A stretch of 64,000 bases of DNA from Mangrovimonas spongiae (GTDB lineage Bacteria; Bacteroidota; Bacteroidia; Flavobacteriales; Flavobacteriaceae), in the NCBI RefSeq assembly GCF_003944795.1, contig NZ_RWBG01000003.1:248001-312000 (forward strand), given 5' to 3'. Each line of letters opens with the position of its first letter. Within the stretch, counting starts at the first letter, position 1. This document shows positions 9,699-18,391 of this stretch, piece by piece. A model generated the notes under the pieces. That model saw nothing but the letters and a program-made list of their open reading frames with translations. It made no database searches and was not told the origin of the DNA. A program made the position numbers and the translations under genes.

Positions 9699-10718
9699 TT
9701 AATTATTTATATTGATATGATGCAGCCAATAAGCGCCGCTAATATCTGTTATTTTTAGCGTATAAATTCCTTTTGTTAACTGTGTTAAATCAGGGTGTTT
9801 TAAAGTTAAATTTGCTTTAGCACCTAGAGGAATAATTAAGCTATGCTGTCCTGGTTTTACCTTGGCAATATAGTAGTTTGAAATACTATTGTTGTTTAAA
9901 GAAGCCAAATCTGTAGGGGTGTATTTTAGTATGGTCTTATTTTGTGGGTCAAGTAATTCAATACCTATAATCCAAGCTCCGTAAACATCAACGCCTTCAG
10001 TTCTAAAAACATCAAATGATAAAGTGTTGTTTTCAATATTTCCTTCGGTGATTTCCAATTTTGGTTTTACCGATTTATTATGAAGTGTGCCCCACAAACC
10101 ACCATGGAAAACTTGATTGGTCATTAGGGTAATTCCTAAAATAGCTACCGATCCTGCTAAAATAATCTTAGGGAAAATAGTCTCTTTAATAGGTAATATG
10201 CCCGATCCAAGCCAAGCAAACCACCTCTTTTTGGTTATAGTAAACTTGTTTTTTGTAAGGTAATTATCTATGGAGTATTTTCCACTACCTGTAAAAAATA
10301 ATACAAACCCTGTAGCAATACCGAGAATTCCTATTTGCCATTCGTCTAAACAAGTGGTGCCAATCCAGCCAGAGCCTAGAAGAATGCCCATAGCTAAGCC
10401 AAATACGCCTATACTCATGAGTCTGGTAAATACCCCAAACATAATTAATAACCCAACAATACCTTCAATTATAGTAAAAGCAACCATGTTTATCCATAAA
10501 ATATCGGGATGTTCTACTAAATATTGGATTATGGGTTTGATGCCTAAAGCGTGAGGTAAAAAGTGGTTAAATTTTTCTCCTATATAACCCGCTAATTCGG
10601 GGTCGAGTTTATCGGCTAATACTGTTCTTCTCCAAAAGGCCGAAAAATAGGTCCAGCCAATTACTAATCTTAATGCTAGGGCTAAAAGTCCAGCATCATT
10701 TTTTTTGTTATATGTCAT
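9699..10718 (-). CDS. DoxX/DoxD-type membrane protein with C-terminal DoxA-like domain
   Basis: The N-terminal half (about 1-150) is a four-helix DoxD/DoxX membrane domain (ALRLVIGWTYFSAFWRR, GSGWIGTTCLDEWQIG). After a fifth hydrophobic segment (about 185-205) comes a beta-rich extracytoplasmic domain (about 215-339) of the DoxA type (YGAWIIGIELLDPQ...YTLKITDISGAYWLHHI). In Acidianus, DoxD and DoxA are separate subunits of thiosulfate:quinone oxidoreductase; fused forms occur in Bacteroidota, where activity is not established. It may donate electrons from thiosulfate to quinone, but that is an extrapolation. A 126-residue unknown protein is encoded just upstream. Confidence 0.8.
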   Translation of the reverse strand: MTYNKKNDAGLLALALRLVIGWTYFSAFWRRTVLADKLDPELAGYIGEKFNHFLPHALGIKPIIQYLVEHPDILWINMVAFTIIEGIVGLLIMFGVFTRLMSIGVFGLAMGILLGSGWIGTTCLDEWQIGILGIATGFVLFFTGSGKYSIDNYLTKNKFTITKKRWFAWLGSGILPIKETIFPKIILAGSVAILGITLMTNQVFHGGLWGTLHNKSVKPKLEITEGNIENNTLSFDVFRTEGVDVYGAWIIGIELLDPQNKTILKYTPTDLASLNNNSISNYYIAKVKPGQHSLIIPLGAKANLTLKHPDLTQLTKGIYTLKITDISGAYWLHHININN

Positions 10719-10791
10719 TTTTAAAATATCTGTTAATTAATAAAATACCAGTAACATTAACTGGCAATACGAGGTGAATAAGCGTAATTAA

Positions 10792-11172
10792 TTACAGATA
10801 ATTTTTAAAGTTTTGATATAAAATATAGAGAGGAATTGTAGCACTTGTATGTTTTCTTGCTACATAAGAAGGTGTGTGATTATAACTAAAATCAGTTGCT
10901 ATAAACGAAGTGCTAATACCTGTTTTAGTAGCAATTAACTGTTGTGAAAAGCTGTTTTTTTCTAATGTGAAATTATCCGTAGTTATTTCAGTGTCAACAC
11001 AATTAGAAAGGCTTATTGTGGTTTTATTCTTATTGGAAACTTCGGTTTGTTGGATACCAAGTTCCTGTTGAATAAAGTTTCTAACCTTGCAAGGGGAAAG
11101 AATTAACAATACAGCTAACCCTACCAAGGAAAGCAAAGAAGCGATTGTTTTTATAGATGTTTTTTCTTTCAC
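10792..11172 (-). CDS. Small exported or membrane-anchored protein of unknown function
   Basis: It has 126 residues with one N-terminal hydrophobic segment (about 9-27, IASLLSLVGLAVLLIL) followed by SPCKVRNFIQ, then a polar region with two further cysteines or charged clusters, ending PLYILYQNFKNYL. Similar short proteins with the SPCKVRNxI motif and a PLYILY tail occur in Flavobacteriia, often near membrane or metal-related genes, but no function is known to me. The Cys at the end of the hydrophobic segment is preceded by Pro, so it is not a good lipobox. The gene lies 73 bp upstream of the DoxD-like gene, same strand. Confidence 0.6.
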   Translation of the reverse strand: MKEKTSIKTIASLLSLVGLAVLLILSPCKVRNFIQQELGIQQTEVSNKNKTTISLSNCVDTEITTDNFTLEKNSFSQQLIATKTGISTSFIATDFSYNHTPSYVARKHTSATIPLYILYQNFKNYL

Positions 11173-11224
11173 ACTGTAAATCTATAAAACAGCTATTGTA
11201 AACGGTGTTATTGTTTTCTTAAAG

Positions 11225-11590
11225 TTAAGATTTTGGCGTTCGTAGAATTTTATCCATTTTTCTGCCTTTGGCTAATTCATCAACTAATTTATCTAAATAT
11301 CTCACTTGCTGTGTTAAGGGTGTTTTAATGTCCTCGATACGATAGCCGCAAATAACGCCTTTAATTAACGGCGCATTAGGGTGTAGCGTAGCTTTTTTAA
11401 AGAAGGTTTCAAAAGTAACTTTATCTTCAATAAGCTTTTGTATGGATTTATCGTCAAAACCAGTAAGCCAATTTATAACTTGGTGGAGCTCGGCTTTGGT
11501 TCTACCCTTTTTTTCAACTTTGGTAATATAATGAGGATAAACCGAGGCAAAGGTCATGCTTGCTATACGTTCGTCGTGAGTTTTAGCCAT
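11225..11590 (-). CDS. DUF2200 family protein
   Basis: This 121-residue soluble protein starts MAKTHDERIASMTFASVYPH and contains VINWLTGFD, FFKKATLHPNAPLIKGVICG and YRIEDIKTPLTQQVRYLDK, which match the DUF2200 family throughout its normal length. The family is widespread in bacteria and has no established biochemical role. Its start codon overlaps the stop codon of the preceding small secreted protein by one base, suggesting translational coupling. Confidence 0.9.
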   Translation of the reverse strand: MAKTHDERIASMTFASVYPHYITKVEKKGRTKAELHQVINWLTGFDDKSIQKLIEDKVTFETFFKKATLHPNAPLIKGVICGYRIEDIKTPLTQQVRYLDKLVDELAKGRKMDKILRTPKS

Positions 11591-11805
11591 TATTGCTTTA
11601 ATTTTTTAGTGATGTTGTAGTTTAAAAGTATGTCTGCATAATTACTACTTAAATTGTAGTTAGGCTGGGTATCATTTTTAACAAAACTATATCTAATACC
11701 ACCAGAAGCCTTGAGAGTAAAATGAGAGGTGTTTTGTTCTTGGGCTTTTAAAGAGGTAAAGGTTAGTAATAAGCAAAATGTAATTAGGGAAATAGGGTTT
11801 TTCAT
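11590..11805 (-). CDS. Very short secreted protein, possibly a remnant of an outer-membrane barrel protein
   Basis: This 71-residue frame begins with a clear signal peptide (MKNPISLITFCLLLTFTSLKAQ) and continues with alternating hydrophobic strands (FTLKASGGIRYSF, YADILLNYNITKKL). It resembles the first strands of an outer-membrane beta-barrel or DUF481-type protein and then stops. The stop overlaps the ATG of the DUF2200 gene by one base. It could be a genuine small protein or the 5' remnant of a truncated barrel gene; the sequence after the stop is DUF2200, so any lost part has been deleted. Confidence 0.5.
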   Translation of the reverse strand: MKNPISLITFCLLLTFTSLKAQEQNTSHFTLKASGGIRYSFVKNDTQPNYNLSSNYADILLNYNITKKLKQ

Positions 11806-11873
11806 AGGTTTTTTTGAGAATTTAGACTAAGGTAACAAAAAATTAAGCTATAAATTTAATAGATAGAGGCATA

Positions 11874-12590
11874 TTAGTGGAAACTGTGTGATATTTTTAT
11901 TTGGGGGATTTTAGGAGGCCAACATTCTTTAGGGATAAGAATCTTTTTATCAATTTTATAAATGTTTTTTAGTTTATTAATTGAACCTATTTTATTTAAA
12001 TGATTGACATATATTCTTTGAGTTATAATACCATTTGGAATATTTTTTTCTTCAAGCCATTCCTCATAAGCTGTACTAAACGTAAGTATTGGTAAGTGAT
12101 AATTAGTAGATTTATCAACTATATAAATGTTCTTTCCTATTTTTTTTCGTCTTTTTTTTCGTGGTTTATAATTACTTTGCAATGTATATACAGCATGTGG
12201 TAAATTATTAATTATAGTATCTTTTAAATTAGTAAAATAATAGTTTTTGGTTAGATGTTTGTGGGAGTTTTTTAGTTTGGTAATGGCAGAGCAAGGAATA
12301 GAAATAGTTTCTGCTTTAATAAGTTCTTGTTGTGTAGTTTTTACATTAGCATAAATAACATCGCGTTTAAAAAATATAATTTGAATGTCGTTATCATGTA
12401 AGTAAGTAATTTTTGCAAGGTAGCTATTGTCTTTAGAGTTAGTTAAATAACTTACAGGATAGGATTTAGTAGAGTCTTCTCCAGAAAAGTATCGTTCGTA
12501 AGTAATTAAATAGTCAAATTTATATAATTTTTGAGCCTTTGCGGATATACAGGTTACGGTTAAAATAAATATAAAAAAAAGATATTTCAC
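11874..12590 (-). CDS. Secreted protein of unknown function
   Basis: I do not recognise this 238-residue protein. It has a signal peptide (MKYLFFIFILTVTCISAKAQ) and a beta-rich body starting LYKFDYLITYERYFSG, a layout similar to periplasmic GLPGLI-type proteins, which start with a strand describing a Y/K-rich sheet; however, the GLPGLI motif itself is missing. A basic patch (KPRKKRRKKIGK) lies at about 141-152. It sits in a run of four small minus-strand genes encoding exported proteins, 39 bp from the next one. Confidence 0.6.
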   Translation of the reverse strand: MKYLFFIFILTVTCISAKAQKLYKFDYLITYERYFSGEDSTKSYPVSYLTNSKDNSYLAKITYLHDNDIQIIFFKRDVIYANVKTTQQELIKAETISIPCSAITKLKNSHKHLTKNYYFTNLKDTIINNLPHAVYTLQSNYKPRKKRRKKIGKNIYIVDKSTNYHLPILTFSTAYEEWLEEKNIPNGIITQRIYVNHLNKIGSINKLKNIYKIDKKILIPKECWPPKIPQIKISHSFH

Positions 12591-12629
12591 GAATAAGTGA
12601 TTGAAAATTTAAGCAAGTTTTTGTTTTAA

Positions 12630-13052
12630 CTACTTCACCATACCTTTATGAGTAAATAACTGTTTGCTATTTTTTGGTAAGCTAAAAGAAAGTTCTGTCC
12701 AAGTAGTTCCTTCAAGCCCTTTTAATAAAACACCATCGGCGGTTTTGGTTATGGTAAACAGAAAATCGGTTAAGTTTGGTGGAGCTACTTTAGAAGTTGT
12801 TCCAGAACTTAATAAACCATATTCGTCGATAACTTGTGGTGTATCACTTTTTAAAGTAAAAGACAAATTTTTCCATATTGTACCTTTAAGGCTTGTTAAG
12901 GTAAAATCATGGTTAGTGTTGTGTTTTATAACCAATTTAAAAGGAGCGAGTCTAGTTTGTTTTTGAGCTTTAACGTTGCTTGTAGAACAAATAATACAAG
13001 CTAAAATTAAAAAACATTTAAGTGTATGTTGTTTTAACACAGTTAACTTCAT
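12630..13052 (-). CDS. Small secreted protein with an internal duplication
   Basis: This protein of 140 residues has a longer signal region ending in NVKAQ (about residue 30). The mature part holds two related half-domains: LTSLKGTIWKNLSFTLKSD (about 53-71) and LKGLEGTTWTELSFSLPKN (about 112-130), each followed by a similar tail (QVIDEYGL; QLFTHKGM). The function is unknown. It is the first gene of the small minus-strand cluster 9699-13052 and lies back-to-back with the LacI regulator, sharing a 148-bp AT-rich spacer. Confidence 0.6.
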   Translation of the reverse strand: MKLTVLKQHTLKCFLILACIICSTSNVKAQKQTRLAPFKLVIKHNTNHDFTLTSLKGTIWKNLSFTLKSDTPQVIDEYGLLSSGTTSKVAPPNLTDFLFTITKTADGVLLKGLEGTTWTELSFSLPKNSKQLFTHKGMVK

Positions 13053-13200
13053 AGAAATTATGGTTTATCTAGGTTTGCTTAAACTAAGATAACAAAATAA
13101 GGTATAACTTTAAAAGAAAAGATAGCTTCACAAGGTATATTAATGATTACATTGCAAAAAATAAGTTATATTTTTATAATTATTTATTATTACAGTAATT

Positions 13201-14211
13201 ATGCCATCTAAAACAACATTAAAAGACTTAGCAAATCTTGCGGGAGTATCTGTATCAACAGTTTCCAAGGCTTTAAACGATAGTCCTGAAATTGGAGCAA
13301 GAACAAGACAGCGTATAAAAGATATTGCAGAATCTTGTAATTATGTACCCAATAATATTGCTAGAAGTTTAAAATCTAGGTCAACAAAAACCATAGGAGT
13401 TATTATTCCAGCCATTTTAATAGAGTTTTTTAATAAAGTTCTCTACGGTATTGAACAAGAAGCTACAGAAAGAGGCTATAAAATAGTTATATGCCTTTCT
13501 AATGAATCTAGTCGAAAAGAAGCTGAAAGTATTAATACCTTTATAAATGGTAGTGTTGACGGTGTAATTTTATCGGTCGCTGAAGAAACCCAAAAAAGCA
13601 AAGTTTACGATCATTTTGAAAAAAGCGCAAAACATAATATGCCAATGGTTATGTTTGATCGTGTTTTAGATGATATAACTTGCGATAAAGTAACGGTAGA
13701 TGATTTTGAAGGCGCTTTCAATGCCGTAAAATTTTTGTCGGATTTAGGAAGTAAGAATATCCTGTTTTTAAATCCTATTTCAAATACGAGTGTTGGGCAA
13801 CATAGAGAAGATGGCTATGTGAAAGCTGTTTCTGGTTTAAACCAGGAGCCTAATATTGTTAACGTATCCCATTATACCGAAATAGAAAAAGCATTATCAA
13901 CAGTATTTAATAATCAAAAAATTGATGCCATTTTAGCTGCAGATGAATACTCTGCTGCTTTAGCTCAAAATGCTGCCAGATTAAATAATCTTAAAATACC
14001 TCAAGACCTTTCTGTTATTGGGTTTACAAATGGTATGGTAGCAGAATACGCCAACCCCTCTTTAACTGTAGTCAGCCAACATGCCGAAAATATAGGCAAG
14101 ATTGCTGCAGGTATTCTTTTAGATAGGATAGAGGGAAAGTTAAGAGCCGAACCAGTAAATAAGGTTGTTAAAACAAAAATAGTAGAAAGGAACTCTACAA
14201 AAAATATATAA
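13201..14211 (+). CDS. LacI family transcriptional regulator
   Basis: This DNA-binding repressor or activator has 336 residues, the usual LacI length. The N-terminal helix-turn-helix and hinge are complete (TLKDLANLAGVSVSTVSKAL, then NYVPNNIARSLKSRSTKTIGVI), and the rest is a periplasmic-binding-protein-like effector domain (VDGVILSVAEE, DAILAADEYSAALAQ, SVIGFTNG). The effector is probably a sugar or sugar derivative, from family knowledge. No sugar operon adjoins it, so its target is likely elsewhere or autoregulatory. Confidence 0.93.
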   Translation: MPSKTTLKDLANLAGVSVSTVSKALNDSPEIGARTRQRIKDIAESCNYVPNNIARSLKSRSTKTIGVIIPAILIEFFNKVLYGIEQEATERGYKIVICLSNESSRKEAESINTFINGSVDGVILSVAEETQKSKVYDHFEKSAKHNMPMVMFDRVLDDITCDKVTVDDFEGAFNAVKFLSDLGSKNILFLNPISNTSVGQHREDGYVKAVSGLNQEPNIVNVSHYTEIEKALSTVFNNQKIDAILAADEYSAALAQNAARLNNLKIPQDLSVIGFTNGMVAEYANPSLTVVSQHAENIGKIAAGILLDRIEGKLRAEPVNKVVKTKIVERNSTKNI

Positions 14212-14241
14212 AAAAAAGGCTCAGATTTTGAGCCTTTTTTA
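14211..14241. terminator. Bidirectional intrinsic terminator
   Basis: GGCTCA (14218-14223) pairs with TGAGCC (14229-14234), extended by A and T runs on each side. It sits between the convergent LacI gene (+) and the lipoprotein gene (-). Confidence 0.85.
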
Positions 14242-14261
14242 TTGAAAGAATAACAATCTTA

Positions 14262-14615
14262 TTATTCGTCTCCTGTAAGTTTGTCGCCAGCTTCGTTTAC
14301 GGCATCTTCTACAGCATCACCTGCTTCTTTAGCACCTTCAACAGCTTTGTCTACAGCTTCGTCAGCTTCATCCATAGCGTCGTTAGCGGCATCTTTAGCG
14401 TCATCCATAGCACCTTCTACTGCATCCTCAGCATCTTGAGCAGCTTCTTCTACAGCGTCTCCAGCATCTTGTGCAGTTTCTTCAATAGCGTCTTGTGTTT
14501 CTTCAGCAGCGTTTTCAATAGCATCAGCAGCTTCTTCTTTTTTAGTGTCTCTACAAGAAGTAACAGTTAATCCTAAAGCCATTAATAAGGCAACGCTTAA
14601 TAATAATTTTTTCAT
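14262..14615 (-). CDS. Ala/Glu/Asp-rich lipoprotein with 11-residue repeats (LEA-like)
   Basis: This 117-residue protein has a lipoprotein signal (LMALGLTVTSC, Cys at about 21), so it is probably lipid-anchored in the envelope. The mature part is almost entirely A, D and E with few other residues and falls into 11-residue units such as DAGDAVEEAAQ, DAEDAVEGAMD, DAKDAANDAMD, EADEAVDKAVE and GAKEAGDAVED. This periodicity recalls group 3 LEA and apolipoprotein-like amphipathic helices. A stress or envelope-stabilising role is conjecture. The gene is monocistronic between a terminator and the waaA 3' end. Confidence 0.8.
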   Translation of the reverse strand: MKKLLLSVALLMALGLTVTSCRDTKKEEAADAIENAAEETQDAIEETAQDAGDAVEEAAQDAEDAVEGAMDDAKDAANDAMDEADEAVDKAVEGAKEAGDAVEDAVNEAGDKLTGDE

Positions 14616-14736
14616 CAGTTTAAAGTTTTAGTGTTAAAAATTTAATAAAAACGAATTTAACAACTAATCATGTAACTATGCAAATATTATTTAACATATT
14701 TTAACAATTTTGGCGATTAGTTATGTTTTTCATGGT

Positions 14737-15969
14737 TTATTTACGTAAAAAGTCCATGATTTGGATGACAGCTCCAGTATTTTTTTCGATATAATTAAAA
14801 TTATCATCACCTGTTTTTATGCGAAGTGGTGTGTTTTTAACGAGTTCTAGTAATATCTTTTCAAGATCTTGTTGTGTTTTTATAGAAAACATACTCCCTT
14901 GTTTTATCATATCAAATGCCTCAGGGAATTTTTCGTAGTGATTACCAATAATAATTGGTACTTTAAAAACAGCTGCTTCCAATGTGTTGTGTAATCCAGT
15001 ATTACCAATAGCACCACCAACATAAGCTATATCGGCATAATTATAAACTTTTGATAGTAACCCTATGGTGTTTAATATAAAGACTTGAGCATCTTCAAGG
15101 TTGTTTGTGTCTTTTTCAGAAAATAAAACCACTTTTTTATTAATACTACTTTTTAGTTTTTCAATTTGAAGTGGTTTAATATTATGTGGTGCAATAATAT
15201 ACTTGATATTATTATTATGATTATTAATAAAATCGACGAGCAATTTTTCATCCTCTGGCCATGTACTACCCGCAACTAAACAAAGCTTATCTTGCTTAAA
15301 ATTTTTGATGAAATCTAAGTCGTTGTCCATGTTTAGTTGACTAAAAACTCTATCGAAGCGTGTGTCGCCACTCACGGAGACGTTATGGTAACCAATGCTT
15401 TTTAAGATATTTTTTGAAATATCATCTTGGGTGAAAATATAATCGAAAGCAAAAAGTGCCTTTCGCATAAACTTAAACTGTGGTTTAAAGTAAAGCTGTC
15501 TTTCTCTAAAAAGCGCCGATATTAATATGGCTTTACTATTACGTACTTTTAATTCGGCTAAAAAATTAGGCCAAATATCATATTTTACAAATACAGTTAG
15601 TTCTGGTTTTACTAAGTTGATAAACTTTTTAGCATTAGCTGTTGTGTCCCAAGGTAAATAACAAACAACATCGGCAATGTTGGTGTTTTTTTTAATTTCA
15701 TATCCAGAAGGTGAGAAAAAAGTAAGGACTATTTTATGTGTTTTGTAAGTGTCTCTAATCTCCTTAAAAACAGGATAGCCTTGTTCATACTCGCCTAAAG
15801 AAGCACAATGAAACCAAATAGTTTGCGGATTATTACTTAAATGTTTTTCAAGTAATTTAAATGTTTTGGTTCTTCCAATTACACCTAATTTTATTTTTTT
15901 GTTGAATACTCCAACAAGTTTTAAAACTGGATGAACCAAAAAAATGAGAATGTTGTAAAGAAAATGCAA
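14737..15969 (-). CDS. waaA: 3-deoxy-D-manno-octulosonic acid (Kdo) transferase
   Basis: This enzyme transfers Kdo from CMP-Kdo to lipid A precursor at the inner membrane during lipopolysaccharide core synthesis. The 410 residues match the GT30 family length. N-terminal membrane anchor (about 1-20), the catalytic-Glu region WFHCASLGEYEQG, then ISALFRERQLYF, AGSTWPEDE and the C-terminal nucleotide-binding region YVGGAIGNTGLHNTLEAAVF with GNHYEKFPEAFDM are all present. It is divergent from the sugar aminotransferase gene, whose ATG lies about 80 bp away. Confidence 0.95.
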   Translation of the reverse strand: MHFLYNILIFLVHPVLKLVGVFNKKIKLGVIGRTKTFKLLEKHLSNNPQTIWFHCASLGEYEQGYPVFKEIRDTYKTHKIVLTFFSPSGYEIKKNTNIADVVCYLPWDTTANAKKFINLVKPELTVFVKYDIWPNFLAELKVRNSKAILISALFRERQLYFKPQFKFMRKALFAFDYIFTQDDISKNILKSIGYHNVSVSGDTRFDRVFSQLNMDNDLDFIKNFKQDKLCLVAGSTWPEDEKLLVDFINNHNNNIKYIIAPHNIKPLQIEKLKSSINKKVVLFSEKDTNNLEDAQVFILNTIGLLSKVYNYADIAYVGGAIGNTGLHNTLEAAVFKVPIIIGNHYEKFPEAFDMIKQGSMFSIKTQQDLEKILLELVKNTPLRIKTGDDNFNYIEKNTGAVIQIMDFLRK

Positions 15970-16051
15970 GGTTTTTACTTTGTTGCTAAAATACGTTTCT
16001 TTAATAAAAAATCATTGGTTAACGTTGGTGAATTTTGTAATTTCGTGGGGT

Positions 16052-17185
16052 ATGAAAAAAATTCAAATGGTTGACCTAAAGGGTCAATATTCCGGTATAA
16101 AAGATGTTGTTAATCCTGCTATTCAGGAAGTTATTGATACGGCAACATTTATTAATGGACCAAAGGTTCATGAGTTTCAAAAAAATCTAGAGAACTATTT
16201 AGGTGTTAAGCATGTTATACCATGTGCAAATGGTACCGATGCTTTACAAATAGCTATGATGGGACTTGGTTTAAAGCCAGGTGATGAGGTGATAACCGCC
16301 GATTTTACCTTCGCAGCAACGGTAGAAGTTATTGCTTTACTAGGATTAACCCCAGTTTTAGTTGATGTTGAGCCAGATACGTTTAATATTGATGTTGATG
16401 CTATTAAAAAGGCTATTACACCAAACACAAAAGCAATCGTGCCTGTTCATTTATTTGGACAATGTGCCAATATGGAGGCTATCATGGAGGTAGCAAAAGC
16501 GCATAACCTTTATGTGATTGAAGATAATGCACAAGCTATTGGTGCGACGTATACTTATGCTAATGGCGACAAGGCTAAAGCAGGAACAATAGGCGATGTG
16601 TCATCAACGTCATTTTTTCCATCAAAAAATTTAGGGTGTTATGGCGATGGTGGTGCGATTTTCACCAATAACGATGATTTAGCACACACCATACGCGGTA
16701 TTGTAAATCATGGTATGTATAAAAGGTACCATCATGATGTTGTAGGCGTAAATTCTAGATTAGACTCTATTCAAGCAGCTGTATTAGATGCTAAATTAGT
16801 GCATTTAGATACTTACAACACTTCAAGAAGGCGAGCAGCTCATAAGTATAATGAACACTTTAAAGATGTTAGCGAGATTACAACACCTTACGAATGTGGT
16901 GCCGAAGATAATCATGTATATCATCAATACACATTAAAATTGTCAGGAGTAGATAGAGATGCTTTGGTACAATATTTAAACGATAATAATATTCCTTGTG
17001 GTGTTTATTATCCTATTCCGTTGCACAACCAAAAAGCGTATCAAGATTCTAGATATAACGAAGCCGATTTTACAGTAACCAATCAGTTAGTGAAAGAAGT
17101 CATTTCGTTACCTATGCATACCGAACTCGACGATGAACAAATCGCGTTTATAGCAAATCATATAAAGACCTTTATTAATGGCTAA
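16052..17185 (+). CDS. DegT/DnrJ/EryC1/StrS family sugar aminotransferase
   Basis: This PLP enzyme aminates a keto sugar nucleotide, typically for surface polysaccharide or lipopolysaccharide synthesis. I take ATG 16052 (MKKIQMVDLKGQY), which gives 377 residues and the usual N-terminus; the frame is open 24 codons further upstream. Seen motifs are IPCANGTDALQIAMMGLG (PLP phosphate binding), VIEDNAQAIGATY, SFFPSKNLGCYGDGG with the Schiff-base lysine, and GVNSRLDSIQAAVL. It overlaps galE by 8 bp, so the two are one operon. Confidence 0.93.
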   Translation: MKKIQMVDLKGQYSGIKDVVNPAIQEVIDTATFINGPKVHEFQKNLENYLGVKHVIPCANGTDALQIAMMGLGLKPGDEVITADFTFAATVEVIALLGLTPVLVDVEPDTFNIDVDAIKKAITPNTKAIVPVHLFGQCANMEAIMEVAKAHNLYVIEDNAQAIGATYTYANGDKAKAGTIGDVSSTSFFPSKNLGCYGDGGAIFTNNDDLAHTIRGIVNHGMYKRYHHDVVGVNSRLDSIQAAVLDAKLVHLDTYNTSRRRAAHKYNEHFKDVSEITTPYECGAEDNHVYHQYTLKLSGVDRDALVQYLNDNNIPCGVYYPIPLHNQKAYQDSRYNEADFTVTNQLVKEVISLPMHTELDDEQIAFIANHIKTFING

Positions 17186-18203
17186 AAAAATATTAGTAAC
17201 AGGTGGATTAGGGTTTATTGGTTCGCATACTGTTGTTGAATTACAACATAAAGGATTTGATGTTGTTATTATAGATAACCTATCGAATTCCTCATTGTCT
17301 GTTTTAGATGGTATTGAAAACATTACTGGAAAATTACCTGAGTTTGAAAAGTTAGATTTAAGAGACAAACCTAAAGTTCAAGCATTTTTTAAAAAGCATA
17401 ATAATATTGAAGGTATTATTCACTTTGCCGCAAGTAAAGCCGTAGGAGAAAGTGTCGATAAGCCATTGTTGTATTATGAAAACAACTTAACCACACTAGT
17501 TTATTTACTTCAAGAGTTTGGTATTATGGATTCGCCAAACTTTATTTTTAGTTCCTCTTGTACTGTTTATGGGCAAGCCAATGAGTTGCCAATAAAAGAA
17601 AGTGCACCAATAAAACCAGCAGAATCACCTTATGGTAATACAAAGCAAATAGGCGAGGAGATTATAAAGGATACGTGTAAAGCAAATTCTAATTTAAAAG
17701 CTATAGCACTACGTTATTTTAATCCTATTGGAGCACACAGTTCTGTTCATATAGGAGAATTACCTATTGGCGTTCCTCAAAATTTAGTGCCGTTTATAAC
17801 GCAAACTGCAGCTGGAATTAGAGAACAGTTATCCGTTTTTGGGAATGATTATCCTACCGAAGATGGTACCTGTATTCGTGATTATATTCATGTGGTCGAT
17901 TTAGCAAAAGCTCATGTAGTAGCCTTAGAGCGCTTGTTAAATAATGAAAATAAAGCGCACTATGAAGTCTTTAACTTAGGAACAGGAAAAGGAAGTTCTG
18001 TCTTGGAAGTGATTAATTCTTTTGAAAAAGTTTCAGGAGAAACTTTAAACTATAAAATAGCAGACAGACGAGAAGGTGATGTTATAGCCGCTTATGCCAA
18101 TACAGAAAAAGCCAATAACGAACTTGGTTGGACAGCTAAATTATCATTAGATGAAGCTTTGCTTTCAGCATGGAATTGGCAGAAAAAAATTACAAAAGAT
18201 TAG
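17178..18203 (+). CDS. galE: UDP-glucose 4-epimerase
   Basis: This enzyme interconverts UDP-glucose and UDP-galactose (or the N-acetyl forms). The 341-residue extended SDR protein has the NAD motif GGLGFIGSH near residue 9, FSSSCTVYG, the catalytic YGNTK (YxxxK), and the C-terminal TGKGSSVLEVI and REGDV segments of GalE. The start ATG lies inside the end of the aminotransferase gene. Together they would supply sugar nucleotides for glycan synthesis. Confidence 0.94.
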   Translation: MAKKILVTGGLGFIGSHTVVELQHKGFDVVIIDNLSNSSLSVLDGIENITGKLPEFEKLDLRDKPKVQAFFKKHNNIEGIIHFAASKAVGESVDKPLLYYENNLTTLVYLLQEFGIMDSPNFIFSSSCTVYGQANELPIKESAPIKPAESPYGNTKQIGEEIIKDTCKANSNLKAIALRYFNPIGAHSSVHIGELPIGVPQNLVPFITQTAAGIREQLSVFGNDYPTEDGTCIRDYIHVVDLAKAHVVALERLLNNENKAHYEVFNLGTGKGSSVLEVINSFEKVSGETLNYKIADRREGDVIAAYANTEKANNELGWTAKLSLDEALLSAWNWQKKITKD

Positions 18204-18253
18204 TTTTTTCTCAATTTTTAAGAAATTATAAATATCACATACAAGTTTATCAT

Positions 18254-18282
18254 AAGGTTGTCGATTTGACAACCTTTTTTGT
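18254..18282 (+). terminator. Intrinsic terminator after galE
   Basis: AAGGTTGTC (18254-18262) pairs with GACAACCTT (18268-18276) around a 5-base loop and is followed by a T run. Confidence 0.85.
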
Positions 18283-18391
18283 TTATTATTGTTAATATGA
18301 AAATAATATTCTGATTAACAATGATTTAACCTTCATTTTTTGTGTTTTACATAAAACCTTCGTTATTTTGTACTTAATGTTAACTGATATT

